Shown: in pieces, positions 1 through 7,580 of the stretch
Position numbering within the stretch: position 1 is the stretch's first letter
Layout of the letters: every line of letters starts with the position of its first letter
Translations under genes and position numbers: made by a program
Assembly: GCF_009759665.1 (NCBI RefSeq)
Contig: NZ_WQNE01000030.1
Span: forward strand, 40,471-104,470
DNA: 64,000 nt
Reading direction: 5' to 3'
DNA from: Bradyrhizobium cajani
Lineage (GTDB): Bacteria > Pseudomonadota > Alphaproteobacteria > Rhizobiales > Xanthobacteraceae
The notes under the pieces: generated by a model
Told to the model about the DNA's origin: nothing
Seen by the model: the letters and a program-made list of their open reading frames with translations, nothing else
The model's database searches: none

Positions 1-2
1 GG

Positions 3-33
3 AGAAAGGCGGCCGCTCGGGCCGCCTTTCTTT
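3..33 (+). terminator. Rho-independent terminator of a gene left of the window
   Basis: A perfect 12-bp stem (3-14 with 20-31) with a 5-nt loop, GC-rich at its core, is followed by a short T run. It probably ends a plus-strand transcript that starts left of the window; the T run is short, so the strand is not certain. Confidence 0.6.
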
Positions 34-98
34 GAGCGCGAGCAAGAGCGAGACTTCGCTCACTCACGCCCGCTTCCGGCCCATCGCGATATTGCGCT

Positions 99-165
99 GC
101 GCAGCGTCCGCCGGGGTCCTCGCCGGCCTTGATCTCGTCGCCGTTCGCTGCGATCGGCTGATTGT
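99..165 (-). pseudogene. Remnant of an AraC/GyrI-type effector-binding domain
   Basis: Bases 103-161 match 3481-3539, inside the GyrI-like domain of the intact AraC-family gene further right, with only about four mismatches. On the minus strand the fragment reads roughly NQPIAANGDEIKAGEDPGGR, like the intact protein. No open frame continues on either side, so this is a decayed duplicate or a recombination scar and not a gene. The flanking sequence is not similar to the intact gene. Confidence 0.6.
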
Positions 166-226
166 CAAGCGGTTCGAGACGTTGTCGCGGCGGTGAACGT
201 GGCGGGATGGCGCCTTCCACGCGTTC

Positions 227-589
227 TCAGGCCCTCTTCCCGCCCCGTTTGATCACGGGCGCCTTCCGACGCTCTCGTTTGCCGCGCGCGATCTCCGTCG
301 CCAGCGCGTCCAGCTTCGGCTCCCAAAAACTCCTGAACCGGCCGATCCACGCATCGACCGCCTGAAGCCCCGCAACGTCGACCGAATAGAGCCGTCTCTG
401 CGCCTCCGCCCGGACGATTGCAAAGCCGCTCTCGCGCAGCACCTTGAGGTGCTGCGACACGGCCGCCTGGGTGATTCCGAACTCGGCCCCGATCGCTTCG
501 ACGACCTCACCGGACGCCATCTCCCCGGGCGCGAGCAGCTCGAGGATGCGACGGCGTACGGGATCGGCGAGGACCTCGAAGGCGTGCAT
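227..589 (-). CDS. ArsR-family winged-helix transcriptional regulator
   Basis: This 120-aa protein has the compact ArsR fold: an N-terminal helix with ADPVRRRILELLAPGEM, then the recognition region ITQAAVSQHLKVLRESGFA (about 38-56) and a beta wing ending in RRLYSVD. There is no obvious metal-binding cysteine motif, which fits the ArsR subgroup paired with SRPBCC proteins. Its start overlaps the stop of the upstream SRPBCC gene in the sequence TGATG, so the two are translationally coupled. It probably represses its own operon through the palindrome at 1299-1322. The basic C-terminal tail (KRERRKAPVIKRGGKRA) is typical of this subgroup. Confidence 0.85.
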   Translation of the reverse strand: MHAFEVLADPVRRRILELLAPGEMASGEVVEAIGAEFGITQAAVSQHLKVLRESGFAIVRAEAQRRLYSVDVAGLQAVDAWIGRFRSFWEPKLDALATEIARGKRERRKAPVIKRGGKRA

Positions 590-1251
590 CAGCTTCCCGT
601 GCCCGGATGTGCGATGTCAGGCGGCATCTCGCCGCGATAGAACGCAATGGTGCGGTCCGAGCGCTCTTTTGCCGAGACAGGATCGACGCCGCTTGCGACG
701 TGCGCCGCGCGCCAATACTCGCCACTTGTCGTCATGAATTCCTTGCCCTCGGGCGAGCCCATCCATGCCTCGGCCGTCTCATGGTCGACGGATGCACCGG
801 TCGCAAGATATCGCTCAAGTCCCGCAAGCGCGAGGTCCCAACCGATGCCCACCGCACCCGGGCCGAACTGATTCCAATGATCCTCGATGATCGCGGTGTG
901 CTCAAGCGTCAAGCGCGCCTGACTTCGTTCGGCTGTCAGCCTGACGTCGATCCAGCTCACGGCTCCGGCGAATTCCCAGGTCGCTGCAAAATGGGTCGGC
1001 GGCGCGCACGCCGTGATGGTGCCGCCCGCGTTGCCCTTGAGCTGGTACCTGCCGCCGAGCTGGAGGTCCCCCTCGACCGGCAAAAACCAGCGCGGAATGC
1101 GCTCTCTGCTGGTCACGGCGTCCCAGAGATCTTCGACGCTGGTCTCGTAAAGCCGTGTCAATGTCACCGCACTGGCCGCTTTCCCATCTTTGTCGAAGTT
1201 CTTCACCGAACGCGTGACAAGCCCCAAAACCCTGGCGACGTCGATCTCCAT
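589..1251 (-). CDS. SRPBCC (AHSA1-like) family protein
   Basis: A 220-aa protein with an AHSA1/START-like ligand-binding fold: the TRLYETSVEDLWDAVTSRERIPRWFLPVEGDLQLGGRY pattern is diagnostic. These proteins bind hydrophobic ligands; the ligand here is unknown. I chose the ATG at 1251 over two upstream in-frame ATGs because AAGGAG lies seven bases before it. It is the first gene of a two-gene operon with the arsR-type gene, a common pairing in which the regulator controls its partner. The C-terminal part beyond residue 150 carries a second conserved helical segment found in longer members. Confidence 0.8.
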   Translation of the reverse strand: MEIDVARVLGLVTRSVKNFDKDGKAASAVTLTRLYETSVEDLWDAVTSRERIPRWFLPVEGDLQLGGRYQLKGNAGGTITACAPPTHFAATWEFAGAVSWIDVRLTAERSQARLTLEHTAIIEDHWNQFGPGAVGIGWDLALAGLERYLATGASVDHETAEAWMGSPEGKEFMTTSGEYWRAAHVASGVDPVSAKERSDRTIAFYRGEMPPDIAHPGTGS

Positions 1252-1283
1252 CTGCGTTCTCCTTGCCATGTCGTGCGAGGATG

Positions 1284-1322
1284 AATATCGGTCTATACTA
1301 ATATAAGTCAATCCTTATATTA
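1284..1322 (-). promoter_or_regulatory. Promoter and ArsR-type operator of the SRPBCC-arsR operon
   Basis: The inverted repeat TAATATAAG-N6-CTTATATTA (1299-1322) is perfect over 9-bp arms and very AT-rich against its surroundings. On the minus strand it contains a -35 like TTGACT (1311-1306), followed after 16 bases by GATATT (1289-1284). An operator over the -35 box implies repression by the operon's own ArsR protein; this last point is inference. Confidence 0.65.
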
Positions 1323-1336
1323 TGGCCCGGGTTGCC

Positions 1337-2008
1337 CTAGCGAACAGTGCCGATGCCCGCCAGGATGAGATCGACGCCGGCAAGAAACTGCTCGCGGTCA
1401 TCGTGGTCGCGCAGCCGGGTCGCCATCTGTCGCACGAACGGATATCGCGCGGGATCAAGCGCGGCCCACTGCGCGGCAACGGATGCGAGGAAAGCCGATC
1501 GATCCGTATCGGGCGCATGGACGCGGGCGTTCGCGGCGTTCTGGCCGGCGACACCGAGGATGTAGTGCACGAGCGCGGACGCTGCGTCGAATTGCGCAGC
1601 GTGGGGCACGCCGAGCGCCTGGAGCCGTCCGCCGACACCCTCGATGATCTCCAGCATCGCGGGTCGCCATGGCTCGCGGAAGAGCTGTGCACCGACCCAG
1701 GGATGGACATCGATCGCGTCGAACACGCCGAGGGCCACCGCGCGGATCGCCTCGCGCGGCTCGGCGCCACCGGCCACCTCGCTCATGACGCGCGCGATGA
1801 TCGCGTCGGTGGCCGCCGCGAGCAGCTCGTTCTTGTCCGCAACGTGCCAGTAGATGGCCCCGCTTCCGGTCGCCAGATGCGCAGCGAGCGCGCGGACGGT
1901 CAGCGCGGCCTCGCCGTCGGTGTCGAGGATCTCGATCGCGGCCGCGATGATCCGCTCCCTCGAGAGCGCGTCGGTGCGCCGTTCAATCCGGTGGGTCTTC
2001 TTCGCCAT
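1337..2008 (-). CDS. TetR-family transcriptional regulator
   Basis: A 223-aa regulator. The N-terminal helix-turn-helix is clear: SRERIIAAAIEILDTDGEAALTVRALAAHL, then GSGAIYWHVADKNELL, which is the TetR/AcrR recognition helix pattern. The C-terminal half is a helical effector-binding domain. The start was set at the ATG at 2008 (MAKKTHR...), because the longer frame would run through the operator region. It is divergent from the TetX-like monooxygenase gene. The TetR/TetX-like arrangement suggests it represses the oxygenase until a substrate-like inducer is bound. It could also act elsewhere; the inducer is unknown. Confidence 0.85.
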   Translation of the reverse strand: MAKKTHRIERRTDALSRERIIAAAIEILDTDGEAALTVRALAAHLATGSGAIYWHVADKNELLAAATDAIIARVMSEVAGGAEPREAIRAVALGVFDAIDVHPWVGAQLFREPWRPAMLEIIEGVGGRLQALGVPHAAQFDAASALVHYILGVAGQNAANARVHAPDTDRSAFLASVAAQWAALDPARYPFVRQMATRLRDHDDREQFLAGVDLILAGIGTVR

Positions 2009-2027
2009 AGGGACCATCTTGACATGC

Positions 2028-2065
2028 ATGGAACGCTGCTCCAATACAATGGAACATCGTTCCAT
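2028..2065. promoter_or_regulatory. Twin TetR operators in the divergent promoter region
   Basis: A perfect palindrome ATGGAAC-ATC-GTTCCAT lies at 2049-2065, and a second copy with two mismatches in one arm, ATGGAAC-GCT-GCTCCAA, lies at 2028-2044. Their centres are 21 bp apart, two helical turns, so dimers would sit on the same DNA face. The site is between the divergent tetR-type and monooxygenase starts. Confidence 0.7.
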
Positions 2066-2085
2066 AATCCATCGTAAAGGACCCG

Positions 2086-3228
2086 ATGACGTCACCGGTC
2101 ACGATTGTCGGTGCTGGGCTCGGCGGCCTCACCCTCGCCCGCGTCCTCCACCTTCAGGGCATTCCAGCCACCGTCTACGAGGCCGAGAGCTCGCCGATGG
2201 CCCGGGCGCAAGGCGGGATGCTCGACATCCACGACGACAGCGGCCAGCTCGCCCTCAAGGCAGCGGGCCTGTTCGACGAATTCCTGGGGCTGATCCATCC
2301 GGGCGGCCAGGCGTCGCGCCTGCTCGACCGGAACGGCAAGGTGCTGCTCGACGAGCCGGACGACGGCACAGGCGGACGACCCGAGGTGCATCGGGGCGCC
2401 CTGCGGCGCATCCTTTTGGACTCCCTTCCTGCGGAGACAATTCGATGGGGGAAGAAGCTCGCGAATGTCGTCGCGCGCGGCAACGGGCGGCATGAGCTGA
2501 TATTCGCCGACGGCTCCAGCGCGAGCACGGAGCTGCTCGTGGGCGCTGACGGAGCCTGGTCGAAGGTGCGGCCACTGCTGTCGGTTGCTGCGCCGGAATA
2601 TGTCGGCACGTCGTTCATCGAGACTTATCTTCGCGACGCCGACGCGCGGCATTCAGCTGCGGCCGCGGCAGTCGGCGGCGGCGCCCTGTTCGCGAACGCG
2701 CCCGGCAAAGGCATTTTTGCGCACCGCGAACCAGACGGCGTGCTTCACGCCTATCTCGCGCTGAACCGTTCCGCCGAATGGTTCGCCGCCATCGACTTCA
2801 GCGACGCTCCCGCAGCGATCGCGCGCATCGCGGCCGAGTTCGACGGCTGGGCGGCGGCCCTCACCGCGCTGATCACCGACGCCGATACGCCGCCGGTCCT
2901 GCGCATGCTCCATACATTGCCGAGCGACCATCGCTGGGATCGCGTAGCCAGGGTGACCTTGCTCGGCGACGCCGCGCATTTGATGCCGCCGGCCGGCGAC
3001 GGCGCGAACCTTGCGATGCTCGACGGCGCCGAGCTCGGCGCGGCCATCGCCGCGCGCCCCGACGACATCGAAACAGCGCTTGCGACCTACGAGGCCACGC
3101 TGTTTCCCCGCAGCCATTCCGCCGCGGTCGGCGCGCACGAGATGCTGGAGCTTTGTCTGGGCGAGCGCGCGCCGGATAGCCTGGTGGAGTTTTTCACCGG
3201 GATGCGCGAGATGGCGCGGGATTTGTAG
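2086..3228 (+). CDS. TetX-like FAD-dependent monooxygenase
   Basis: A 380-aa class A flavoprotein monooxygenase. It shows the Rossmann GxGxxG (GAGLGG, 9-14), the DG motif (VGADGAW, around 155) and the GD motif (LLGDAAHLMPPAGDGAN, from 292). Several stretches (GGMLDIHDDSGQLALKAAGL, HRGALRRILLDSLP) resemble the tetracycline destructase TetX more than other hydroxylases. It would use FAD, NADPH and O2 to hydroxylate an aromatic or polyketide-like substrate. AAAGGA precedes the ATG. It is controlled by the divergent TetR. Resistance to tetracycline is only a possibility, as many soil relatives have other substrates. Confidence 0.82.
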   Translation: MTSPVTIVGAGLGGLTLARVLHLQGIPATVYEAESSPMARAQGGMLDIHDDSGQLALKAAGLFDEFLGLIHPGGQASRLLDRNGKVLLDEPDDGTGGRPEVHRGALRRILLDSLPAETIRWGKKLANVVARGNGRHELIFADGSSASTELLVGADGAWSKVRPLLSVAAPEYVGTSFIETYLRDADARHSAAAAAVGGGALFANAPGKGIFAHREPDGVLHAYLALNRSAEWFAAIDFSDAPAAIARIAAEFDGWAAALTALITDADTPPVLRMLHTLPSDHRWDRVARVTLLGDAAHLMPPAGDGANLAMLDGAELGAAIAARPDDIETALATYEATLFPRSHSAAVGAHEMLELCLGERAPDSLVEFFTGMREMARDL

Positions 3229-3286
3229 GGTGGGTTAGCCGAAGGCGTAACCCACCACTATCTCTCTTCGCGGAAGCCACCCTACA
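3224..3286. repeat. Nested palindromic repeat and possible bidirectional terminator
   Basis: TGTAGGGTGG (3224-3233) pairs with CCACCCTACA (3277-3286), and inside it GTGGGTTA (3230-3237) pairs with TAACCCAC (3248-3255). The element lies between convergent genes and includes the stop codon of the monooxygenase. It resembles short dispersed palindromes of Bradyrhizobium and may end transcription from both sides. Confidence 0.6.
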
Positions 3287-3292
3287 TGCCCA

Positions 3293-4171
3293 CTATTTCA
3301 GCGGCAGAAAAAGCTCCGCGACGGTCTCATGTTCCGGCACCTCTGGGAAGAAGCTGAGCCTCTGGCAATAGATCGGGAAATCGCGCGCTTCCTCGCCGCT
3401 GGCCGGAAGCCAGTCGCGATAAAGATAGAGCGCGGCGGGCTCCAGATTGTCGGTGTAGCCGACCACGCGCAGCACGGCGCAGCGTCCGCCGGGGATCTCG
3501 CCGGCCTTGATCCCGTCGCCGTTCGCCGCGATCGGCTGGTCGGTCCCGACACAAAGGTCCACGCTGTAATCGGCGGGCGAGGCAGGACGTCGCTCGGATC
3601 GCCAGACATTGAAGGTCGGATTTGTGCTGGGGTGCAGGCCAGCGGCCTTGCGCCAGGCGATGAAGCGCCGGATGGTATCGCCGAGCGTCGCCGGGTCGCC
3701 ACGATGCTCCATGATCGCCACCTTTGTGGTGGGCACATCGCGGATCGTCACATCGTCACTGGTAAAAGTCTTCATGAGCTTGTTCCTCGCATTGTCGAGA
3801 GGCCCGAAGGCCGCAAGCCACGGCTCCCAGTCGGGAGACTTCCGGAACGACGACGGCGACTGCCCGAACCGTTGCCGAAAGGCGCGGGCGAAGGCGTCCG
3901 GTGCGTCATAACCGGCATCCATCGCGATGTCAGTGACATCAAGGGCGTCACTGTAGGCCAGCTGATGCGACGCGCGCTTCATGCGGGCCAGCTGGACATA
4001 GCGATGCACTGATAAGCCGAAGGTCGCCGAAAACTGCCGGTGGAAATGAAACTTCGAGAAGGCCGCAACACCGCTCAGCGTGTCCAGGTCAAGATCATCG
4101 TCGAGATGCCGGTCAATATGGTCCAGCACCCGCCGCATCCGCTCCTGATAGTTTTGCAGCGCCGCCTTCAT
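3293..4171 (-). CDS. AraC-family regulator with GyrI-like effector domain
   Basis: A 292-aa protein with an N-terminal AraC DNA-binding domain (about 8-110: FSKFHFHRQFSATFG, then YDAPDAFARAFRQRFGQSPSSFR) and a C-terminal GyrI-like small-molecule-binding domain (about 135-292). This is the Rob/SbmC-type architecture, in which the GyrI domain usually senses lipophilic compounds. It stands alone with no obvious target gene beside it. A decayed copy of part of its GyrI domain is found at 99-165. Start at the first ATG after a GGAGGGACC leader. Confidence 0.85.
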   Translation of the reverse strand: MKAALQNYQERMRRVLDHIDRHLDDDLDLDTLSGVAAFSKFHFHRQFSATFGLSVHRYVQLARMKRASHQLAYSDALDVTDIAMDAGYDAPDAFARAFRQRFGQSPSSFRKSPDWEPWLAAFGPLDNARNKLMKTFTSDDVTIRDVPTTKVAIMEHRGDPATLGDTIRRFIAWRKAAGLHPSTNPTFNVWRSERRPASPADYSVDLCVGTDQPIAANGDGIKAGEIPGGRCAVLRVVGYTDNLEPAALYLYRDWLPASGEEARDFPIYCQRLSFFPEVPEHETVAELFLPLK

Positions 4172-4252
4172 GGTCCCTCCTCCGTGGCGGCTTCAGTTAG
4201 GTGCGGATGGCCGTGATGTGCTCGACCGATCTTGCGGTTTGACAGGGGACCC

Positions 4253-4356
4253 GTAGCCCGGATGGAGCGCAGCGCAATCCGGGATTCGTACCACACAGGC
4301 AGTTGCGCGATGCGGTGGGTCTGTCCCGGATTACGCTTTCGCTCCATCCGGGCTAC
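4253..4356. repeat. Dispersed palindromic repeat, GTAGCCCGGATGG family
   Basis: The left arm at 4253-4284 is nearly the reverse complement of the right arm at 4324-4356, so the RNA would fold into a long hairpin. The same family recurs at 58928-59015. It lies between an AraC gene and a serine hydrolase gene. Confidence 0.7.
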
Positions 4357-4371
4357 GAAGAGGTCGCGCGT

Positions 4372-5631
4372 TTACCCGCCGGCCATCAGCTCCTTCGCCA
4401 GCGCCATGTAGGCCGGCAGCGTCACGGGATCGTTGGCGGCGTTGCCCGCGACGGGGTGCGAGGCGTAGCGCGCGATCACCATCTCGGCCTTGGGATCGAT
4501 GTAGATGCCCTGGCCATGGACGCCGCGCGCCATGTAGGCGCCGTGGGCGTTGTGGCTGACCCACCATTGATTGCGGTAGGAGGCGCCCGGCAGCGTGGTG
4601 TAGCCGGCGAGCTTGAACTTATCAGGATCGCCGCCGCGCGCAATGTCCTCGACCACGGACGACGGCACGATCTGGCGGCCGTTGAAGCGGCCGTGATTGC
4701 GCATGGTCTCGCCGAAGCGGGCGAGATCGCGCAAGCTGGTGGAGAGACCACCACCGCCGCTTTCGGTGCCGATGCGGTCGACATGATAATGCGCGTCCTC
4801 CTCGGCACCCATCGGCTGCCAGATGCGCTCGGAGAGCAGATCGGACAGCGTCATGCCGCTGGCGCGGCGACAGATCCAGGCCAGCACGTCGGTGTTGACG
4901 GTCTTGTAGGCAAAGGCCTTGCCGTGCTCGCCCTGCTTCTTCTGCGTGACGAGGAAATCGAAGATGGTGGTCGCGCCGTCATAGCCCGGCGGAATCGGCG
5001 CCATGCCGTTGGCGCGCCGCAGGCCCCACACGTCCGAATTCTTGTCGGTATAGACCTCGGTGTAGACAAGGCCGGTGGTCATATCCATGACCTCGTGCAC
5101 GTGCGCGTCGCCGAACGCGCTGGCCTTCAGCTCCGGCACATAGTCCGTCACCGGCGCCTGCGGATCGATCCTGCCCTCGCTGACCAGCATGCCCGCGAGC
5201 ACGCCGGTGAACGACTTCGTCACCGACATCGCGAGATGCGCCTTGTGCGGCTTCAGCGCACTGAAATAACGCTCATAGATCAGCTTGCCCCGATGCAGCA
5301 CGGCGATGCCATCGGTGTACGTCTCCTCCAGCATTCTTGCGAAGGTCATGGGCCGCCCGTCCATCGTGGTGGAGGCCACGGCGCCGATGTCATGGTCTTC
5401 GCGCGGAAGCACCGATGCGGGCCCTGCCCCGCGCCAGACGTTCACCGTCGGCACCAGCTGGCGGATGTTGCTCCAGGCCCAGCGCAGTTCAGGGAAGCTG
5501 CGGAACGAGCCGTCCTGGAAGGTGATGGTGCGGTCGGCGAGCGGCGGAAATCCCTTCATCCAGCCGAGGGTTTCGGGGTCGGTCTCGGAGGCGGTGGCCG
5601 ATGGTTGGCTGCGGGCGGGAGTGATGGACAT
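4372..5631 (-). CDS. Serine hydrolase of the class C beta-lactamase family
   Basis: A 419-aa protein of the penicillin-binding/EstB type. The catalytic SxxK is SVTK at 136-139; the tyrosine motif is in FAYKTVNTDVL; and HGQG near the C terminus takes the place of the KTG box, as in family VIII esterases. There is no clear signal peptide, so a cytoplasmic esterase or amidase is more likely than a true beta-lactamase. The ATG at 5631 was preferred because residues before it are not typical of the family. The frame downstream carries no partner gene on the same strand. Confidence 0.8.
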   Translation of the reverse strand: MSITPARSQPSATASETDPETLGWMKGFPPLADRTITFQDGSFRSFPELRWAWSNIRQLVPTVNVWRGAGPASVLPREDHDIGAVASTTMDGRPMTFARMLEETYTDGIAVLHRGKLIYERYFSALKPHKAHLAMSVTKSFTGVLAGMLVSEGRIDPQAPVTDYVPELKASAFGDAHVHEVMDMTTGLVYTEVYTDKNSDVWGLRRANGMAPIPPGYDGATTIFDFLVTQKKQGEHGKAFAYKTVNTDVLAWICRRASGMTLSDLLSERIWQPMGAEEDAHYHVDRIGTESGGGGLSTSLRDLARFGETMRNHGRFNGRQIVPSSVVEDIARGGDPDKFKLAGYTTLPGASYRNQWWVSHNAHGAYMARGVHGQGIYIDPKAEMVIARYASHPVAGNAANDPVTLPAYMALAKELMAGG

Positions 5632-5864
5632 GCAAGCAAGCTCCGGAGGCGAACGAAGGATGTCGTTCGTATCATGGCGGCCCCCGGTCAACATCCAGCG
5701 TTTGTGCCGAGGTGACCGTCGCCGCGCGCGTGACAATGCGTGTGCTCGCACCGTGTCGATGCCATCTGCGTCAAACTGCGCCGCTGACGCGCTGAACAAA
5801 CATCGGCTTCAGGCGTCTATCATCCTTCGTCGGTCGACGACTGACGCAAGATGGAAGGGTTGTC

Positions 5865-6215
5865 ATGAAAGTCAGCAAATTCGCGATAGCCGGGGCATCG
5901 TTCGAACGCTCGCCTGATCAGGACGGCGACATCTTCGTCGCCAACGCCGTCGACCAGCGCCACGGCGGACCGATCACCATCGGCTTCGGCCGCTATGCGC
6001 CGAACCAGAGCCTCGACGAGACGCTCGCCGTCGATGACGTTATGATCGTGCTCGAGGGGAAGCTGTCGGTGTCGAGCGACTCGGACACCGTCACCGCGGG
6101 TCCCGGCGAGATCGTCTACATGCCCAAGGGCAAGCAGGTCACCATCCGCTCGCATGAGAAAGGCGCCGTGACGGCCTATGTCACCTATCCGCATTGGCAG
6201 GTGGCGCGCCGATGA
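5865..6215 (+). CDS. Small cupin-domain protein
   Basis: A 116-aa single-domain cupin. The second motif, PGEIVYMPKGKQVTIRS, is well conserved, while the first (ETLAVDDVMIVLEGKLSV) has lost the usual histidine pair, so metal binding is doubtful. It resembles the EutQ-like ethanolamine-utilisation cupins in length, but no eut genes are near. GAAGGG precedes the ATG. It is followed after 54 bases by the Ble-like gene on the same strand and may share a transcript with it. Confidence 0.7.
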   Translation: MKVSKFAIAGASFERSPDQDGDIFVANAVDQRHGGPITIGFGRYAPNQSLDETLAVDDVMIVLEGKLSVSSDSDTVTAGPGEIVYMPKGKQVTIRSHEKGAVTAYVTYPHWQVARR

Positions 6216-6269
6216 TGCGTCTTGCCGGCGGATGATGCGACTGGCAGTAAGACCGGGTGGAGTAACCCG

Positions 6270-6635
6270 ATGACCGATAGCGCGACGCCCAACCTTCCTT
6301 CGAGAGATTTCGGAGCGACGGCGAGGTTTTACGGAGAACTGGGCTTTGAACCGACCTGGCGCGACGGCGAGTGGATGATTCTGAAACGAGGCGATTTGGT
6401 GCTGGAGTTCTTCCCGCATCCCGATCTCGACCCTGCGACGAGCTGGTTCAGCTGCTGCCTCCGACTGGATGACGTCGACGCCTTCTTCGCGGCTACCCTC
6501 GCCGCCGGCGTACCTGAAACGACGAACGGCTGGCCCCGCGCGCACCGCCCAAAGAAAGAGGCCTGGGGAGGAATTGTGGGTGCCGTCATCGATCCCGACG
6601 GAACGCTTGTCAGGATCATTCAGAACGGAAATTGA
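6270..6635 (+). CDS. Bleomycin-resistance/glyoxalase-like (VOC) protein
   Basis: A 121-aa vicinal-oxygen-chelate fold protein. The start MTDSATPNLPSRDFGATARFYGELGF and the ending PKKEAWGGIVGAVIDPDGTLVRIIQN match the dimeric Ble-type drug-binding proteins, which sequester glycopeptide-like compounds and do not catalyse. The start at 6270 follows GGTGGAG; a longer frame from 6222 lacks support. A role in bleomycin binding is a family inference; other VOC functions are possible. Confidence 0.75.
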   Translation: MTDSATPNLPSRDFGATARFYGELGFEPTWRDGEWMILKRGDLVLEFFPHPDLDPATSWFSCCLRLDDVDAFFAATLAAGVPETTNGWPRAHRPKKEAWGGIVGAVIDPDGTLVRIIQNGN

Positions 6636-6709
6636 ATGGATTCATTCGCCGGCAGGTCCTTCAAGGCGGCCCCGAGGGACAGCGGCGCGGCTGTCCGGTC
6701 CGTTCATCG

Positions 6710-7501
6710 TCATGCCGGCTGATAGAAGTATGCTCCATCCTTGCGAACCACGCGACCGATGCCTGGCCAGCCGAGGTGCGCGCCGGCGATCCACGTCCCC
6801 GCCTCGGCCGCATCATCAAAAACCTTCAGGCGGGTCGTGCGTGCGGTCGCCTGATCGTCGTCATAGCCCCAACTGAGCGTGGAATCGCCGAACTGCGCGG
6901 CCGGCACGTGCACGATGTCGCCGAAGAACAGGAAACGGTCCTCGTCCGTGTCGAACGCGTAGCCAGTGTGACCGGGAGCATGACCTGGCAGGGCAACCGC
7001 TCTCAATCGCTCAGCCACCTGGTCGCCATTTCGGATGGGCTTCAGCAAGGGCCGGAACCGCGCAAGGTGCCGCTCGGCGAGAAAACTCTCCATGGCCGCC
7101 TCGCCAATCATGATCGCCTTCAGGTTCTGAAAGAGCACGCGGCCGTCGGGGGTCAAAAGCCCCTGCACATGATCCTGATGGGTGTGAGTGAGCGCCAAAG
7201 CCGTGATCGATGCCGGGTCGATCCCGGCTTCCGCCAGCGTCTGCTCGAGACGCCCGACTGTGGGCATCCAGCCTCCTCCTCCGCTGTCAATCAGGACGCC
7301 GTCACCGCCTGGACCTGCGAGGGCGAAGCAGTTGACGGACAGGCGAAGTGCGCTTCCCTGCGCGGCCTGCGGCACCGGGTTATTCTGCGGGTCCCGCAAA
7401 AGGTCCGCGGGCATCTCGATATAGCCGTCCGACAGCGACCAGACACGCCAATCGCCTGACGTGCCGCCGAGAACGTTGTTGCTGCGCGATGTCACGATCA
7501 T
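6710..7501 (-). CDS. MBL-fold metallo-hydrolase
   Basis: A 263-aa metallo-beta-lactamase-fold enzyme. Zinc ligands are visible as HTHQDH at 106-111, then LPGHAPGHTGY, FGDIVHV and a final histidine in AGAHLGWPG. It has no signal peptide, and its size and GHAPGHTGY motif are those of the lactonase/AttM-like or alkylsulfatase-like small hydrolases. It is divergent from a LysR gene with a LysR-type box between them, so that regulator probably controls it. The substrate cannot be read from the sequence. Confidence 0.85.
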   Translation of the reverse strand: MIVTSRSNNVLGGTSGDWRVWSLSDGYIEMPADLLRDPQNNPVPQAAQGSALRLSVNCFALAGPGGDGVLIDSGGGGWMPTVGRLEQTLAEAGIDPASITALALTHTHQDHVQGLLTPDGRVLFQNLKAIMIGEAAMESFLAERHLARFRPLLKPIRNGDQVAERLRAVALPGHAPGHTGYAFDTDEDRFLFFGDIVHVPAAQFGDSTLSWGYDDDQATARTTRLKVFDDAAEAGTWIAGAHLGWPGIGRVVRKDGAYFYQPA

Positions 7502-7560
7502 GAGGTCAAGCCTAGTCCAGGGTCGTTTATGAGGATAGACCTGTTGTTTGGGATGGTGTC

Positions 7561-7575
7561 ATGAGCATAATTCAT
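7561..7575. promoter_or_regulatory. LysR-type T-N11-A box
   Basis: ATGAGCATAATTCAT has dyad symmetry (ATGA...TCAT) with the T-N11-A spacing of LysR binding sites. It lies in the 79-bp gap between the divergent MBL and LysR genes, just before the regulator start. Confidence 0.55.
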
Positions 7576-7580
7576 AAAGC

